From: Methyloprofundus sp.
GTDB taxonomy: Bacteria > Pseudomonadota > Gammaproteobacteria > Methylococcales > Methylomonadaceae
Length of the DNA stretch: 64,000 nt
Assembly (NCBI GenBank): GCA_028599115.1
Contig: JAQRMR010000103.1
Location: 12,713-76,712, forward strand
Direction of reading: 5' to 3'
Position numbers and translations under genes: made by a program. A model generated the notes under the pieces. The model made no database searches. It was not told the origin of the DNA and was given only the letters and a program-made list of their open reading frames with translations. Below, piece by piece: positions 16,591-23,970 of the stretch. Position 1 is the stretch's first letter. Each line of letters starts with the position of its first letter.

Positions 16591-17544
16591 ATGAGTGATT
16601 CTTCAATGATGATTTTTTCTGGGAATGCGCACGAGGCGTTGGCTAAAAAAATAGCTCGACACCTCAATATTCGATTAGGGATGGCAACGGTAGGTCGCTT
16701 TAGTGATGGCGAAGTGACGGTAGAGATTGAAGAGAATGTAAGAGATAAAGATGTTTTCATTATTCAGCCAACATGTGCGCCGACTAATGAAAATGTAATG
16801 GAATTATTAGTGATGATTGATGCCTTAAAAAGAGCATCTGCATCGCGCATAACTGCAGTCATACCTTATTATGGGTATGCAAGACAGGATAGGCGTTCGC
16901 GCTCAGCGAGGGTGGCAATTTCAGCAAAGCTGGTTGCAAACATGATTGGAGTGTCGGGTGCAGACAGGGTTTTGACGGTTGATTTACATGCTGATCAAAT
17001 TCAAGGTTTTTTTGATATACCTGTTGATAATGTCTATGCGTCACCGTTGTTATTAGGTGATGTTTGGAGGCAAAAATATAAAGATTTAATTGTTGTTTCT
17101 CCTGATGTTGGTGGGGTTGTTAGGGCGAGAGCTTTGGCAAAGCGTCTAGATGATGCGGATTTAGCAATTATTGATAAGCGTAGGCCGATGGCGAATGTTG
17201 CTCAGGTTATGCATATTATTGGTGATGTGAGTGGTAAAACTTGTGTCATGATTGATGATTTAGTTGATACGGCTGGTACGCTTTGCAGTGCTGCTGCCGC
17301 ATTAAAAAAACAAGGTGCAGTTAAGGTGGTTGCTTACTGTACTCACCCTGTGTTATCGGGTGCTGCTATTGAGAATTTAACTAATTCAGAGCTTGATGAG
17401 TTGGTTGTTACGGATACAATTCCTCTAACTGAAGAGGCTGCAAATCTTGGAAAGATTAGGCAATTGAGTGTTGCTGAGATGTTGGCTGAAACAATTAGAA
17501 GAATTTCAGTGGGTGAGTCTGTTAGCTCACTTTATGTTGATTGA
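16591..17544 (+). CDS. prs: ribose-phosphate pyrophosphokinase
   Basis: This 317-residue enzyme transfers pyrophosphate from ATP to ribose-5-phosphate, giving PRPP for purine, pyrimidine, histidine and tryptophan synthesis. Visible are the PPi-binding RFSDGEV region, the flexible loop YARQDRR, the metal-binding [11 protein letters not shown], and the PRPP-binding loop [12 protein letters not shown] near residue 221. Length matches E. coli (315). AAGGTG lies before the ATG, and the L25 gene follows 38 bases later. Confidence 0.96.
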   Translation: MSDSSMMIFSGNAHEALAKKIARHLNIRLGMATVGRFSDGEVTVEIEENVRDKDVFIIQPTCAPTNENVMELLVMIDALKRASASRITAVIPYYGYARQDRRSRSARVAISAKLVANMIGVSGADRVLTVDLHADQIQGFFDIPVDNVYASPLLLGDVWRQKYKDLIVVSPDVGGVVRARALAKRLDDADLAIIDKRRPMANVAQVMHIIGDVSGKTCVMIDDLVDTAGTLCSAAAALKKQGAVKVVAYCTHPVLSGAAIENLTNSELDELVVTDTIPLTEEAANLGKIRQLSVAEMLAETIRRISVGESVSSLYVD

Positions 17545-17582
17545 TAATTTTAAGTTATTGTTTGTTGGGTGTGGAGAGATAG

Positions 17583-18227
17583 ATGTCTAGCGTTTTTGAA
17601 TTTGAAGCTGTAAATAGAGCAAATAAAGGTACGGGTGCTGCAAAAGCAACTCGTCGTAATGGTGATGTTCCTGCTGTTATTTATGGTGGTTCGACTGATC
17701 CAGAGCATGTGGTTCTAAATCATAATGAAGTATCGAAAAGATTAGCTAATGAAGCTGTTTATTCGCATATTTTACAGGTCAGTGTGGATGGTAAATCGCA
17801 AAACGTTGTTTTGAAAGGATTACAAAGACACCCTGCGAAAGATACTATTTTGCATATGGATTTCTTGCGTGTTGATATGAATGAGAAACTTAAAGTTCAT
17901 GTGCCACTGCATTTTATAAACCAAGATATTTCGGTTGGTGTGAAAGCTGGCGGAGTTATTACTCATTCTATGGTTGAGTTGGAAGTTTTATGTTTGCCTG
18001 CTGTATTGCCTGAGTATATTGAAGTTGATATGACTGCAATAGATATTGGTGATTCTGTGCATTTAACAGATCTAGTTGTGCCTGAAGGCGTTGAAATTTT
18101 AGCATTAACGCATGGTGAAGATCATAATCTCCCTGTTGCGCAAGTTATTAAAACACGCCCTGTTGCAGAGGAAGTAGAAGATGATGCTGCTGCTGCAGAA
18201 GCTGGTGAAGAAGCAGAAAGTGAGTAG
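17583..18227 (+). CDS. rplY: 50S ribosomal protein L25, long Ctc/TL5 form
   Basis: L25 binds 5S rRNA. The 214-residue protein is the two-domain Ctc/TL5 type. The N-terminal L25 domain (RNGDVPAVIYGG, LQRHPAKDTILHMDF) is followed by a beta-rich C-terminal domain (GVITHSMVELEVLCLP, LTDLVVPEGVEIL) and a very acidic Ala/Glu tail. E. coli has only the 94-residue domain. The stop overlaps the pth GTG start by one base. Confidence 0.95.
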   Translation: MSSVFEFEAVNRANKGTGAAKATRRNGDVPAVIYGGSTDPEHVVLNHNEVSKRLANEAVYSHILQVSVDGKSQNVVLKGLQRHPAKDTILHMDFLRVDMNEKLKVHVPLHFINQDISVGVKAGGVITHSMVELEVLCLPAVLPEYIEVDMTAIDIGDSVHLTDLVVPEGVEILALTHGEDHNLPVAQVIKTRPVAEEVEDDAAAAEAGEEAESE

Positions 18228-18799
18228 TGATTAAGCTTATTGTTGGTCTGGGTAATCCAGGTCAGAAATATGCAAAAACCCGGCATAATGCCGGGTTTTT
18301 ATTGTTAGATGAGTTAATAAAGGCTGAGGGTGGAGAGTTTTCGCTGCAGTCTCGTTTTTTAGGAAGTCTTGCTGAGTTGGTGACTTCTAGTGGTAAGGTT
18401 TATTTCTTAAAGCCAAATACTTTTATGAATCGGAGCGGGCAATCTGTTTCTTCTGTCATGAAGTATTATAAAATATTACCAGAAGAGGTTTTGGTGGTAC
18501 ATGATGAGCTGGATTTTTTAGTAGGCGATATGAAGCTAAAATTTTCAGGTGGTCATGGTGGTCATAATGGTTTAAGAGATATTATTTCTGCAATCAGTAC
18601 TAAAGACTTTGTTAGATTGCGCCTAGGAATAGGTCGACCTAAAGAGAGTAGTAAGGTAGCAGATTATGTGTTGTCTGATTTTTCAAAATTAGATGCACAG
18701 AAAATAGATGATATGTTTTTGCGTTTTATGCAGAAATTCCCGCAATTGTGCTCAGAAGGGTATCAGTCTGCGATGAATGAAATAAACTCATCTAAGTAG
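18227..18799 (+). CDS. pth: peptidyl-tRNA hydrolase
   Basis: Pth releases the peptide from peptidyl-tRNA that drops off ribosomes. It is 190 residues, close to the usual 190-195. GTG at 18227 overlaps the rplY stop and directly opens MIKLIVGLGNPGQKY. The catalytic His is in TRHNAGF (His20), with PNTFMNRSGQSV and the basic-rich GGHGGHNGLRDI following. A full intrinsic-terminator hairpin lies within codons 16-25, over the TRHNAGF region, so many transcripts from prs-rplY may end inside this gene. Confidence 0.96.
   Translation: MIKLIVGLGNPGQKYAKTRHNAGFLLLDELIKAEGGEFSLQSRFLGSLAELVTSSGKVYFLKPNTFMNRSGQSVSSVMKYYKILPEEVLVVHDELDFLVGDMKLKFSGGHGGHNGLRDIISAISTKDFVRLRLGIGRPKESSKVADYVLSDFSKLDAQKIDDMFLRFMQKFPQLCSEGYQSAMNEINSSK
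18274..18303 (+). terminator. intrinsic terminator inside the pth coding sequence
   Basis: A perfect 12-bp stem, AAAAACCCGGCA / TGCCGGGTTTTT, with a three-base loop TAA is followed by ATTGTT. It starts 47 bases after the rplY stop. The GC-rich core and flanking A/T runs are those of a strong bidirectional-type terminator, yet it lies wholly in the pth reading frame and encodes the conserved His20 region. Confidence 0.75.
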
Positions 18800-18823
18800 C
18801 GCATAAACTTTTTAAAAAAGTTG

Positions 18824-18852
18824 TTGACAAAAGTCGGTCGTTATCTCATAAT
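18824..18852 (+). promoter_or_regulatory. strong sigma-70 promoter for tRNA-Tyr/Gly/Thr-tuf
   Basis: TTGACA at 18824-18829 and CATAAT at 18847-18852 have a 17-base spacer. The tRNA-Tyr gene begins 13 bases past the -10 box. The downstream stretch GGCCGTTC is GC-rich, as in stable-RNA discriminators. Confidence 0.8.
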
Positions 18853-18865
18853 GGCCGTTCTGTAT

Positions 18866-18950
18866 GGAGAGGTTCCCGAGCGGCCAAAGGGATCAGACTG
18901 TAAATCTGACGGCTCAGCCTTCGGAGGTTCGAATCCTCCCCTCTCCACCA
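18866..18950 (+). tRNA. tRNA-Tyr (GUA)
   Basis: A class II tRNA with a long variable arm (CGGCTCAGCCTTCG). Arms GGAGAGG / CCTCTCC pair, the anticodon loop CTGTAAA gives GTA, and CCA is encoded. It is first in the Tyr-Gly-Thr-tuf unit. Confidence 0.96.
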
Positions 18951-18969
18951 TTCAGATATTAAGAATATC

Positions 18970-19043
18970 GCGGGTGTAGTTCAATGGTAGAACTCCAGCC
19001 TTCCAAGCTGATCACGTGGGTTCGATTCCCATCACCCGCTCCA
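18970..19043 (+). tRNA. tRNA-Gly (UCC)
   Basis: Arms GCGGGTG / CACCCGC pair, the T-loop reads GGTTCGATTCC, the anticodon loop CTTCCAA gives TCC, and CCA is encoded. It lies between tRNA-Tyr and tRNA-Thr, as in E. coli tufB. Confidence 0.96.
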
Positions 19044-19057
19044 AATCAAAGAGAAAC

Positions 19058-19132
<75 letters not shown>

Positions 19133-19176
19133 ATTCCATCAATTGTTGCTGAATTTTAAAAGATAAGGTCCTTCTA

Positions 19177-20397
19177 ATGGCTAAAGAAAAATTTGAACGT
19201 ACTAAACCTCATGTAAACGTCGGCACAATTGGTCACGTTGATCATGGTAAAACAACACTAACCGCTGCACTAACAAGAGTTATGGCAGAGAAAATGGGTG
19301 GTGAAGTCAAAGCATTTGACCAAATCGATAATGCACCAGAAGAGCGTGAGCGTGGTATTACGATTGCAACATCACATGTTGAATATGAATCAGAAACGCG
19401 TCATTACGCACACGTTGACTGTCCAGGTCATGCTGATTATGTGAAAAACATGATTACCGGTGCTGCACAAATGGATGGTGCTATTTTAGTATGTGGCGCA
19501 ACAGATGGTCCTATGCCTCAAACAAGAGAGCATATCTTATTATCTCGCCAAGTAGGTGTACCTTACATTGTAGTCTTCCTAAACAAAGCTGACTTACTAG
19601 CAGAAGACTGTGGTGGTGTTGGTACAGAAGAATACAACGAAATGCTTGAATTAGTTGAAATGGAGTTACGTGAGTTATTAGACTTATATGAATTCCCTGG
19701 AGACGACACGCCAATTATCGTTGGTTCAGCTCTAAAAGGACTTGAAGGTGATACAAGCGAATTAGGTGCGCCAGCAATCGTAAAATTAGTTGATGCATTA
19801 GATAGCTACATTCCAGAGCCAGAAAGAGCGGTTGAAGGTGCTTTTATTATGCCGATTGAAGATGTATTCTCAATTTCTGGTCGTGGAACCGTTGTAACAG
19901 GACGTATTGAGCGTGGTGTTGTAAAAGTTGGCGAAGAAATCGAAATCGTTGGTATTAAAGAAACAGTTAAAACAACGTGTACGGGCGTTGAAATGTTCCG
20001 TAAACTGCTTGATCAAGGTGAGGCGGGCGATAACGTAGGTATCCTATTAAGAGGAACAAAACGTGAAGATGTAGAGCGTGGTCAAGTACTAGCTCATGTT
20101 GGTACAATTAACCCACATACAAAATTCACAGCAGAAATCTACGTACTATCAAAAGATGAGGGTGGTCGTCATACACCATTCTTCGACGGATACCGTCCAC
20201 AGTTCTACTTCAGAACAACAGACGTAACTGGCGCAGTAAAATTACCAGAAGGCACAGAAATGGTCATGCCTGGCGACAACGTATCAGTAGAAGTGACACT
20301 GATTGCACCAATCGCAATGGAAGATGGCTTACGTTTTGCTATTCGTGAAGGTGGTCGTACAGTTGGTGCTGGTGTTGTTGCAACAGTAGTTGAATAA
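19177..20397 (+). CDS. tuf: elongation factor Tu, copy 1 (tRNA-linked)
   Basis: EF-Tu carries aminoacyl-tRNA to the ribosome as a GTP complex. GHVDHGKT (P-loop), the switch region [13 protein letters not shown] and NKAD are all present in domain 1; domains 2 and 3 follow. The 406-residue product is about 12 residues longer than E. coli EF-Tu. Most of the excess is directly after NKAD (segment [18 protein letters not shown]). The protein is identical to copy 2 at 35459. By eye the DNA differs only at 19209 and at six bases in the last 40, consistent with gene conversion. It follows tRNA-Thr and precedes tRNA-Trp, as tufB does. Confidence 0.97.
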   Translation: MAKEKFERTKPHVNVGTIGHVDHGKTTLTAALTRVMAEKMGGEVKAFDQIDNAPEERERGITIATSHVEYESETRHYAHVDCPGHADYVKNMITGAAQMDGAILVCGATDGPMPQTREHILLSRQVGVPYIVVFLNKADLLAEDCGGVGTEEYNEMLELVEMELRELLDLYEFPGDDTPIIVGSALKGLEGDTSELGAPAIVKLVDALDSYIPEPERAVEGAFIMPIEDVFSISGRGTVVTGRIERGVVKVGEEIEIVGIKETVKTTCTGVEMFRKLLDQGEAGDNVGILLRGTKREDVERGQVLAHVGTINPHTKFTAEIYVLSKDEGGRHTPFFDGYRPQFYFRTTDVTGAVKLPEGTEMVMPGDNVSVEVTLIAPIAMEDGLRFAIREGGRTVGAGVVATVVE

Positions 20398-20418
20398 TAT
20401 TTGAGGTTGTTGTATAAT
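20390..20418 (+). promoter_or_regulatory. promoter for tRNA-Trp-secE-nusG
   Basis: TATAAT at 20413-20418 and TTGAAT at 20390-20395, 17 bases apart; the -35 lies over the last codons of tuf. tRNA-Trp begins 26 bases beyond the -10 box. Confidence 0.5.
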
Positions 20419-20443
20419 GCCTCTTCTTAAAGTTAATGCGTGT

Positions 20444-20519
20444 AGGTCAGTGGCTCAATTGGTAGAGCAGCGGTCTCCAAAACCGCAGGTTGTGGGTTCG
20501 AGTCCCTCCTGGCCTGCCA
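20444..20519 (+). tRNA. tRNA-Trp (CCA)
   Basis: Arms AGGTCAG / CTGGCCT pair, the T-arm reads GGGTTCGAGTCCC, the anticodon loop CTCCAAA gives CCA, and the 3' CCA is encoded. It lies between tuf and secE as in E. coli relatives. Confidence 0.95.
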
Positions 20520-20569
20520 ACTCGCATTAATCCATAAATAATTCTAGACGTTCCCAAATAATCCAAAAA

Positions 20570-20944
20570 ATGAATATTCAGGCAAAGGAAGTCGCACCAA
20601 CTTCAATGTTCGATGTGCTTAAGTATGTTTTATCCCTTGTGCTTGTAAGCGCAGGTATCGTAGCATTCTATCAATTCTCGGATGTATCTCAATTATATCG
20701 GGTTTTAGGTATGTTGGGTGTTGTAATTATTGCAATTGCAATGATGATGACAACTGCGATAGGAAAGAGCTCATGGATCTTTGCTCTTGAGTCTAAAATG
20801 GAAGTGAAAAAAGTTGTCTGGCCATCTAGGCAGGACACTATGCGTATGACATTGATGGTTTTTGGAATGGTTATCATGGTTGGTCTAATCTTATGGCTAT
20901 TAGATATGTTTCTATTCTGGGCTATAACGACACTAACTGCGTAA
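20570..20944 (+). CDS. secE: preprotein translocase subunit SecE
   Basis: SecE clamps the SecY channel. The 124-residue protein has three hydrophobic segments, near residues 14-32, 42-60 and 90-118, as in the long E. coli form. The conserved amphipathic region KKVVWPSRQDTMRMT precedes the last span. The ribosome binding site is weak. nusG follows after 11 bases. Confidence 0.94.
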   Translation: MNIQAKEVAPTSMFDVLKYVLSLVLVSAGIVAFYQFSDVSQLYRVLGMLGVVIIAIAMMMTTAIGKSSWIFALESKMEVKKVVWPSRQDTMRMTLMVFGMVIMVGLILWLLDMFLFWAITTLTA

Positions 20945-20955
20945 AGAGGTAAGAA

Positions 20956-21489
20956 ATGGCAATTCGTTGGTATGTTATTCATGCGTATTCAAATTATGAA
21001 AATAAAGTAAAGTTATCGCTTGAAGAAAAAATCAAAAGACTAGGCTTAGAAGAGTCTTTTGGGGAAATTCTGGTTCCTACAGAAGAAGTTGTAGAAATGA
21101 GAATGGGACAGCAAAGAAAAAGTGAACGTAAATTTTTTCCAGGGTATGTGTTAATTCAAATGGAATTAACAGATGAGACTTGGCATTTAGTTCGTGATGA
21201 ACCCAGAGTACTGGGTTTTATTGGTGGTACTAGTGAGCGTCCTGCTCCTATTACGGATGCAGAAGCAGAAAGAATTTTAAATAGAGTAGAAGAAGGGATT
21301 AACAAACCACGCCCTAAAGTTCTATTTGAAGTGGGCGAAGTCGTTCGTGTTAATGATGGTCCTTTTAAAGATTTTAATGGCGAAATTGAAGAGGTTTTTT
21401 ACGATAAAAGTAAATTACGGATATCGGTACTTATTTTCGGCAGAGCAACTTCGGTAGAATTAGGTTTTGGCGAAGTAGAAAAAGTATAA
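20956..21489 (+). CDS. nusG: transcription termination/antitermination protein NusG
   Basis: NusG couples RNA polymerase to Rho or to the ribosome. The 177-residue protein shows the N-terminal [15 protein letters not shown] and [19 protein letters not shown], which bind the polymerase clamp. The C-terminal KOW domain is [19 protein letters not shown]. Length matches E. coli (181). It lies between secE and the L11 operon. Confidence 0.96.
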   Translation: MAIRWYVIHAYSNYENKVKLSLEEKIKRLGLEESFGEILVPTEEVVEMRMGQQRKSERKFFPGYVLIQMELTDETWHLVRDEPRVLGFIGGTSERPAPITDAEAERILNRVEEGINKPRPKVLFEVGEVVRVNDGPFKDFNGEIEEVFYDKSKLRISVLIFGRATSVELGFGEVEKV

Positions 21490-21514
21490 ATTACTAAGTA
21501 AGAATAATATATGG

Positions 21515-21541
21515 TCCTCATCTATAGATGGGGATTTTTTA
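21515..21541 (+). terminator. weak terminator/attenuator between nusG and rplK
   Basis: The stem TCCTCATC / GATGGGGA (one G-T pair) with loop TATA is followed by six T. It lies about 25 bases after nusG and 45 before rplK, so it may separate the secE-nusG transcript from the L11 operon. Confidence 0.5.
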
Positions 21542-21585
21542 TCTATGGGAAGCTGAAAAGCGTTTGACCCACACGGAGAAATAAA

Positions 21586-22014
21586 ATGGCTAAAGAAGTC
21601 ACGGCGTATATCAAGCTGCAAGTAAAAGCAGGTGAAGCAAATCCAAGTCCACCAGTAGGTCCAGCATTGGGTCAACATGGTGTAAATATCATGGAGTTTT
21701 GTAAAGCATTTAATGCAAAAACTTCGGATGTTGAAAAAGGCTTGCCTATTCCAGTTGTTATTTCGGTATTCAGTGATAGAAGTTTCACTTTTGTTACTAA
21801 AACTCCTCCGGCATCAATCTTACTTAAAAAAGCAGTAGGTATTGGCAAAGGAAGTAGTAATCCAAATACTGTAAAAGTAGGAACAGTAACGCGTGCGCAA
21901 TTAGAAGAGATTGCAACAACTAAAATGGAAGATTTAAACGCAACAGATATGGATGCTGCTGTAAACATTATTGCGGGTAGTGCTCGTAGTATGGGTCTGG
22001 ACGTGGAAGGATAG
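21586..22014 (+). CDS. rplK: 50S ribosomal protein L11
   Basis: L11 forms the GTPase-associated stalk base on 23S rRNA. The 142-residue protein has the same length as in E. coli, with the flexible N-domain motif [20 protein letters not shown] and the C-terminal rRNA-binding [17 protein letters not shown] before the ATG sets the start. The rplA ATG follows two bases after the stop, consistent with joint autogenous control by L1. Confidence 0.97.
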   Translation: MAKEVTAYIKLQVKAGEANPSPPVGPALGQHGVNIMEFCKAFNAKTSDVEKGLPIPVVISVFSDRSFTFVTKTPPASILLKKAVGIGKGSSNPNTVKVGTVTRAQLEEIATTKMEDLNATDMDAAVNIIAGSARSMGLDVEG

Positions 22015-22016
22015 TA

Positions 22017-22718
22017 ATGGCTAAGTTATCTAAAAGAGCAAAAATCACAGCAGAAAAAGTTGATGCAGAACGTAGTTATGCATTTACTGATGCGGTTGCA
22101 GTATTGAAAGAACTAGCAACTGCGAAATTTTCTGAGTCTGTTGATCTAAGTATTAACCTAGGTATTGACGCAAGAAAATCTGACCAAAACGTTAGGGGTG
22201 CAACAGTACTTCCTAAAGGTTCAGGTAAGACAGTTCGTGTAGCAGTATTTACCCAAGGCCCTAATGCAGAAGCTGCAAAAGAAGCGGGTGCTGATATTGT
22301 AGGTATGGAAGATTTAGCTGACCAAGTTAAGAAAGGTCAAATGGACTTTGATGTTGTTATTGCTTCTCCTGATGCAATGCGTGTTGTTGGTCAGCTAGGG
22401 CAAGTATTAGGACCAAGAGGTCTAATGCCGAACCCTAAAGTTGGTACTGTAACACCTGATGTTGCTGGTGCAGTGAAAAATGCTAAATCTGGTCAAGCAC
22501 GTTACCGTACAGATAAAGCAGGAATTGTTCATTGTTCAATTGGCAAAATTGGTTTTACTGCGGAAGACATTCTAGAAAATCTAGAAGCTGTTGTTTCTGA
22601 TGTGGTTAAAGCTAAACCAAGTGCTGCAAAAGGTATTTACTTAAAGAAAATTACTTTAAGCACAACAATGGGTCCTGGTGTTACCTTGGATCAATCTACG
22701 ATTGCATTAAAATCGTAA
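22017..22718 (+). CDS. rplA: 50S ribosomal protein L1
   Basis: L1 forms the mobile E-site stalk and, in relatives, represses its own L11-L1 message. The 233-residue protein carries the signature [16 protein letters not shown] near residue 125 and [15 protein letters not shown]. Length matches E. coli (234). A 183-base leader for rplJ follows. Confidence 0.97.
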   Translation: MAKLSKRAKITAEKVDAERSYAFTDAVAVLKELATAKFSESVDLSINLGIDARKSDQNVRGATVLPKGSGKTVRVAVFTQGPNAEAAKEAGADIVGMEDLADQVKKGQMDFDVVIASPDAMRVVGQLGQVLGPRGLMPNPKVGTVTPDVAGAVKNAKSGQARYRTDKAGIVHCSIGKIGFTAEDILENLEAVVSDVVKAKPSAAKGIYLKKITLSTTMGPGVTLDQSTIALKS

Positions 22719-22729
22719 AATAAAAGAAT

Positions 22730-22901
22730 TTTGGTTGCCAGCTCGGTTGGTAACCATCAAAGACCGTAGGTGCGCAAGCTTAAAATTAAGCCTACGTAGA
22801 TGGGAGCTGTTAACTAGGAAACTGGTGAAAGGCCCCGAGAGTGCACTTCAGTATGAAGTGTGTATATCAATCTGACTTAGGTCAGACTAACGGAGAAAAT
22901 T
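22730..22901 (+). ncRNA. L10 (rplJL) leader, autoregulatory RNA
   Basis: The stretch GACCGTAGGTGCGCAAGCTT to TTAAGCCTACGTAGATGGGAG (22762-22807) pairs as GTAGG / CCTAC with the conserved internal loop of the L10(L12) binding site, much like the E. coli leader (CGTAGGTG, then GCCTGCGTAGA). Two more hairpins, CACTTC / GAAGTG and TCTGAC / GTCAGA, lie closer to the rplJ start. L10 complex binding here is expected to repress rplJ-rplL translation. Confidence 0.8.
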
Positions 22902-23429
22902 GTGGCCTTAGCATTAGATGGCAAAAAAGCTGTCGTAGAGGAAGTAGCACAATATGCCGCTAAAGCGCATTCTGCAGTTGCAGCTGAATACCGTGGACTA
23001 ACCGTTTCTGAAATAACAGAAATGCGTGTAGTTGCAAAAAAAACCGGTGTTTACTTGCGAGTTGTTAAGAATTCATTAGCTAAGCGTGCAGTTGCTGGTA
23101 CACCATTTGAATGTATGCAAGAAAAAATGGTTGGTCCATTAATCCTTGCTTTTTCAATGGAAGACCCAGGTTCTGCAGGTCGTTTAATTAACGATTTTGC
23201 TAAAACTAATGACAAGCTAATCACTAAAATTGTATCAATTGATGGTGAAGCTTATGACGGCTCTGAATTAGCTCGTCTTGCAAGCTTACCAACTCGTGAT
23301 CAAGGAATTAGTCTTGTCATGGCGCTAATGTTAGCTCCTGTTGAGAAACTAGCTCGCACTTTACTTGCTCTTAAAGAGTCTCGTGGAGAAGGTGAGGAAG
23401 TAGCAACAGAAGAAGCAGCAGCTGAATAA
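22902..23429 (+). CDS. rplJ: 50S ribosomal protein L10
   Basis: L10 anchors the L7/L12 stalk. The start is GTG with CGGAG upstream. The 175-residue product begins MALALDGKKAVVEEVA and has the conserved RVVKNSLAKRAV rRNA-binding segment. It is ten residues longer than E. coli L10 because of an acidic C-terminal tail (GEGEEVATEEAAAE). Expression is probably governed by the leader directly upstream. Confidence 0.96.
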   Translation: MALALDGKKAVVEEVAQYAAKAHSAVAAEYRGLTVSEITEMRVVAKKTGVYLRVVKNSLAKRAVAGTPFECMQEKMVGPLILAFSMEDPGSAGRLINDFAKTNDKLITKIVSIDGEAYDGSELARLASLPTRDQGISLVMALMLAPVEKLARTLLALKESRGEGEEVATEEAAAE

Positions 23430-23473
23430 GCTTTTAACCAGTTTACAACCAATATATTAGAGGAATAACTATA

Positions 23474-23845
23474 ATGGCTATCTCACAAGAAGATATCTTA
23501 GAAGCAGTATCAAACATGACTGTTATGGAAATTGTTGATTTAATCTCAGCAATGGAAGAAAAATTTGGCGTATCAGCAGCAGCAGTTGCGGCAGCTCCAG
23601 CAGGCGGTGATGCAGGTGCAGCAGCAGCAGAACAAACTGAATTTGATGTTGTTATGGAATCATTCGGTGGCAACAAGGTTGCTGCAATTAAAGCTGTACG
23701 TGGATTAACTGGTTTAGGCTTAAAAGAAGCTAAAGCAGCAGTTGAAGGATGCCCAGTTACGTTGAAAGAAGGCGTAAGTAAAGCAGATGCTGAAGAAGCT
23801 AAAGCTACATTAGAAGAAGCGGGAGCTTCTGTCGAAATTAAATAA
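23474..23845 (+). CDS. rplL: 50S ribosomal protein L7/L12
   Basis: The stalk protein recruits translation GTPases and is present in several copies per ribosome. The 123-residue product has the N-terminal dimerisation domain, an Ala/Gly-rich hinge near residues 35-55, and the C-terminal factor-binding domain ([20 protein letters not shown]). AGAGGAAT before the ATG is a strong ribosome binding site, in line with excess synthesis over L10. Confidence 0.97.
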   Translation: MAISQEDILEAVSNMTVMEIVDLISAMEEKFGVSAAAVAAAPAGGDAGAAAAEQTEFDVVMESFGGNKVAAIKAVRGLTGLGLKEAKAAVEGCPVTLKEGVSKADAEEAKATLEEAGASVEIK

Positions 23846-23881
23846 TTTTGACCAAAGAATCCTAAGCAGTACCTGTAATAG

Positions 23882-23914
23882 GGTCGGTGACTACTCAGTA
23901 GTCCCCGGCCTTTT
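23882..23914 (+). terminator. attenuator hairpin between rplL and rpoB
   Basis: A 12-bp two-part stem, GGTCGG / CCGGCC and GACTAC / GTAGTC with a single T-C mismatch and loop TCA, ends in TTTT. It lies 37 bases after rplL. Its place matches the partial terminator that lowers rpoBC relative to rplJL in E. coli. The short T-run fits partial read-through. Confidence 0.8.
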
Positions 23915-23970
23915 ACTGTTTGTAGTACCTGATTTTAAAAACCGACTCTTTGAGAAGGATAAGGAAGTAT

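Noticed and set aside
16563-16760. 65-codon antisense frame at the prs start
   Set aside because: Overlaps the conserved prs N-terminal coding region with no ribosome binding site.
19177-20397. Intein or fusion in EF-Tu to explain the extra length
   Set aside because: The excess is only about a dozen residues, mostly in one loop; no intein motifs are present.
23950-23970. Upstream rpoB start (MRRIRKY extension)
   Set aside because: The extension is unlike other beta subunits, and the ATG at 23971 has its own AAGGA site and the family N-terminus.
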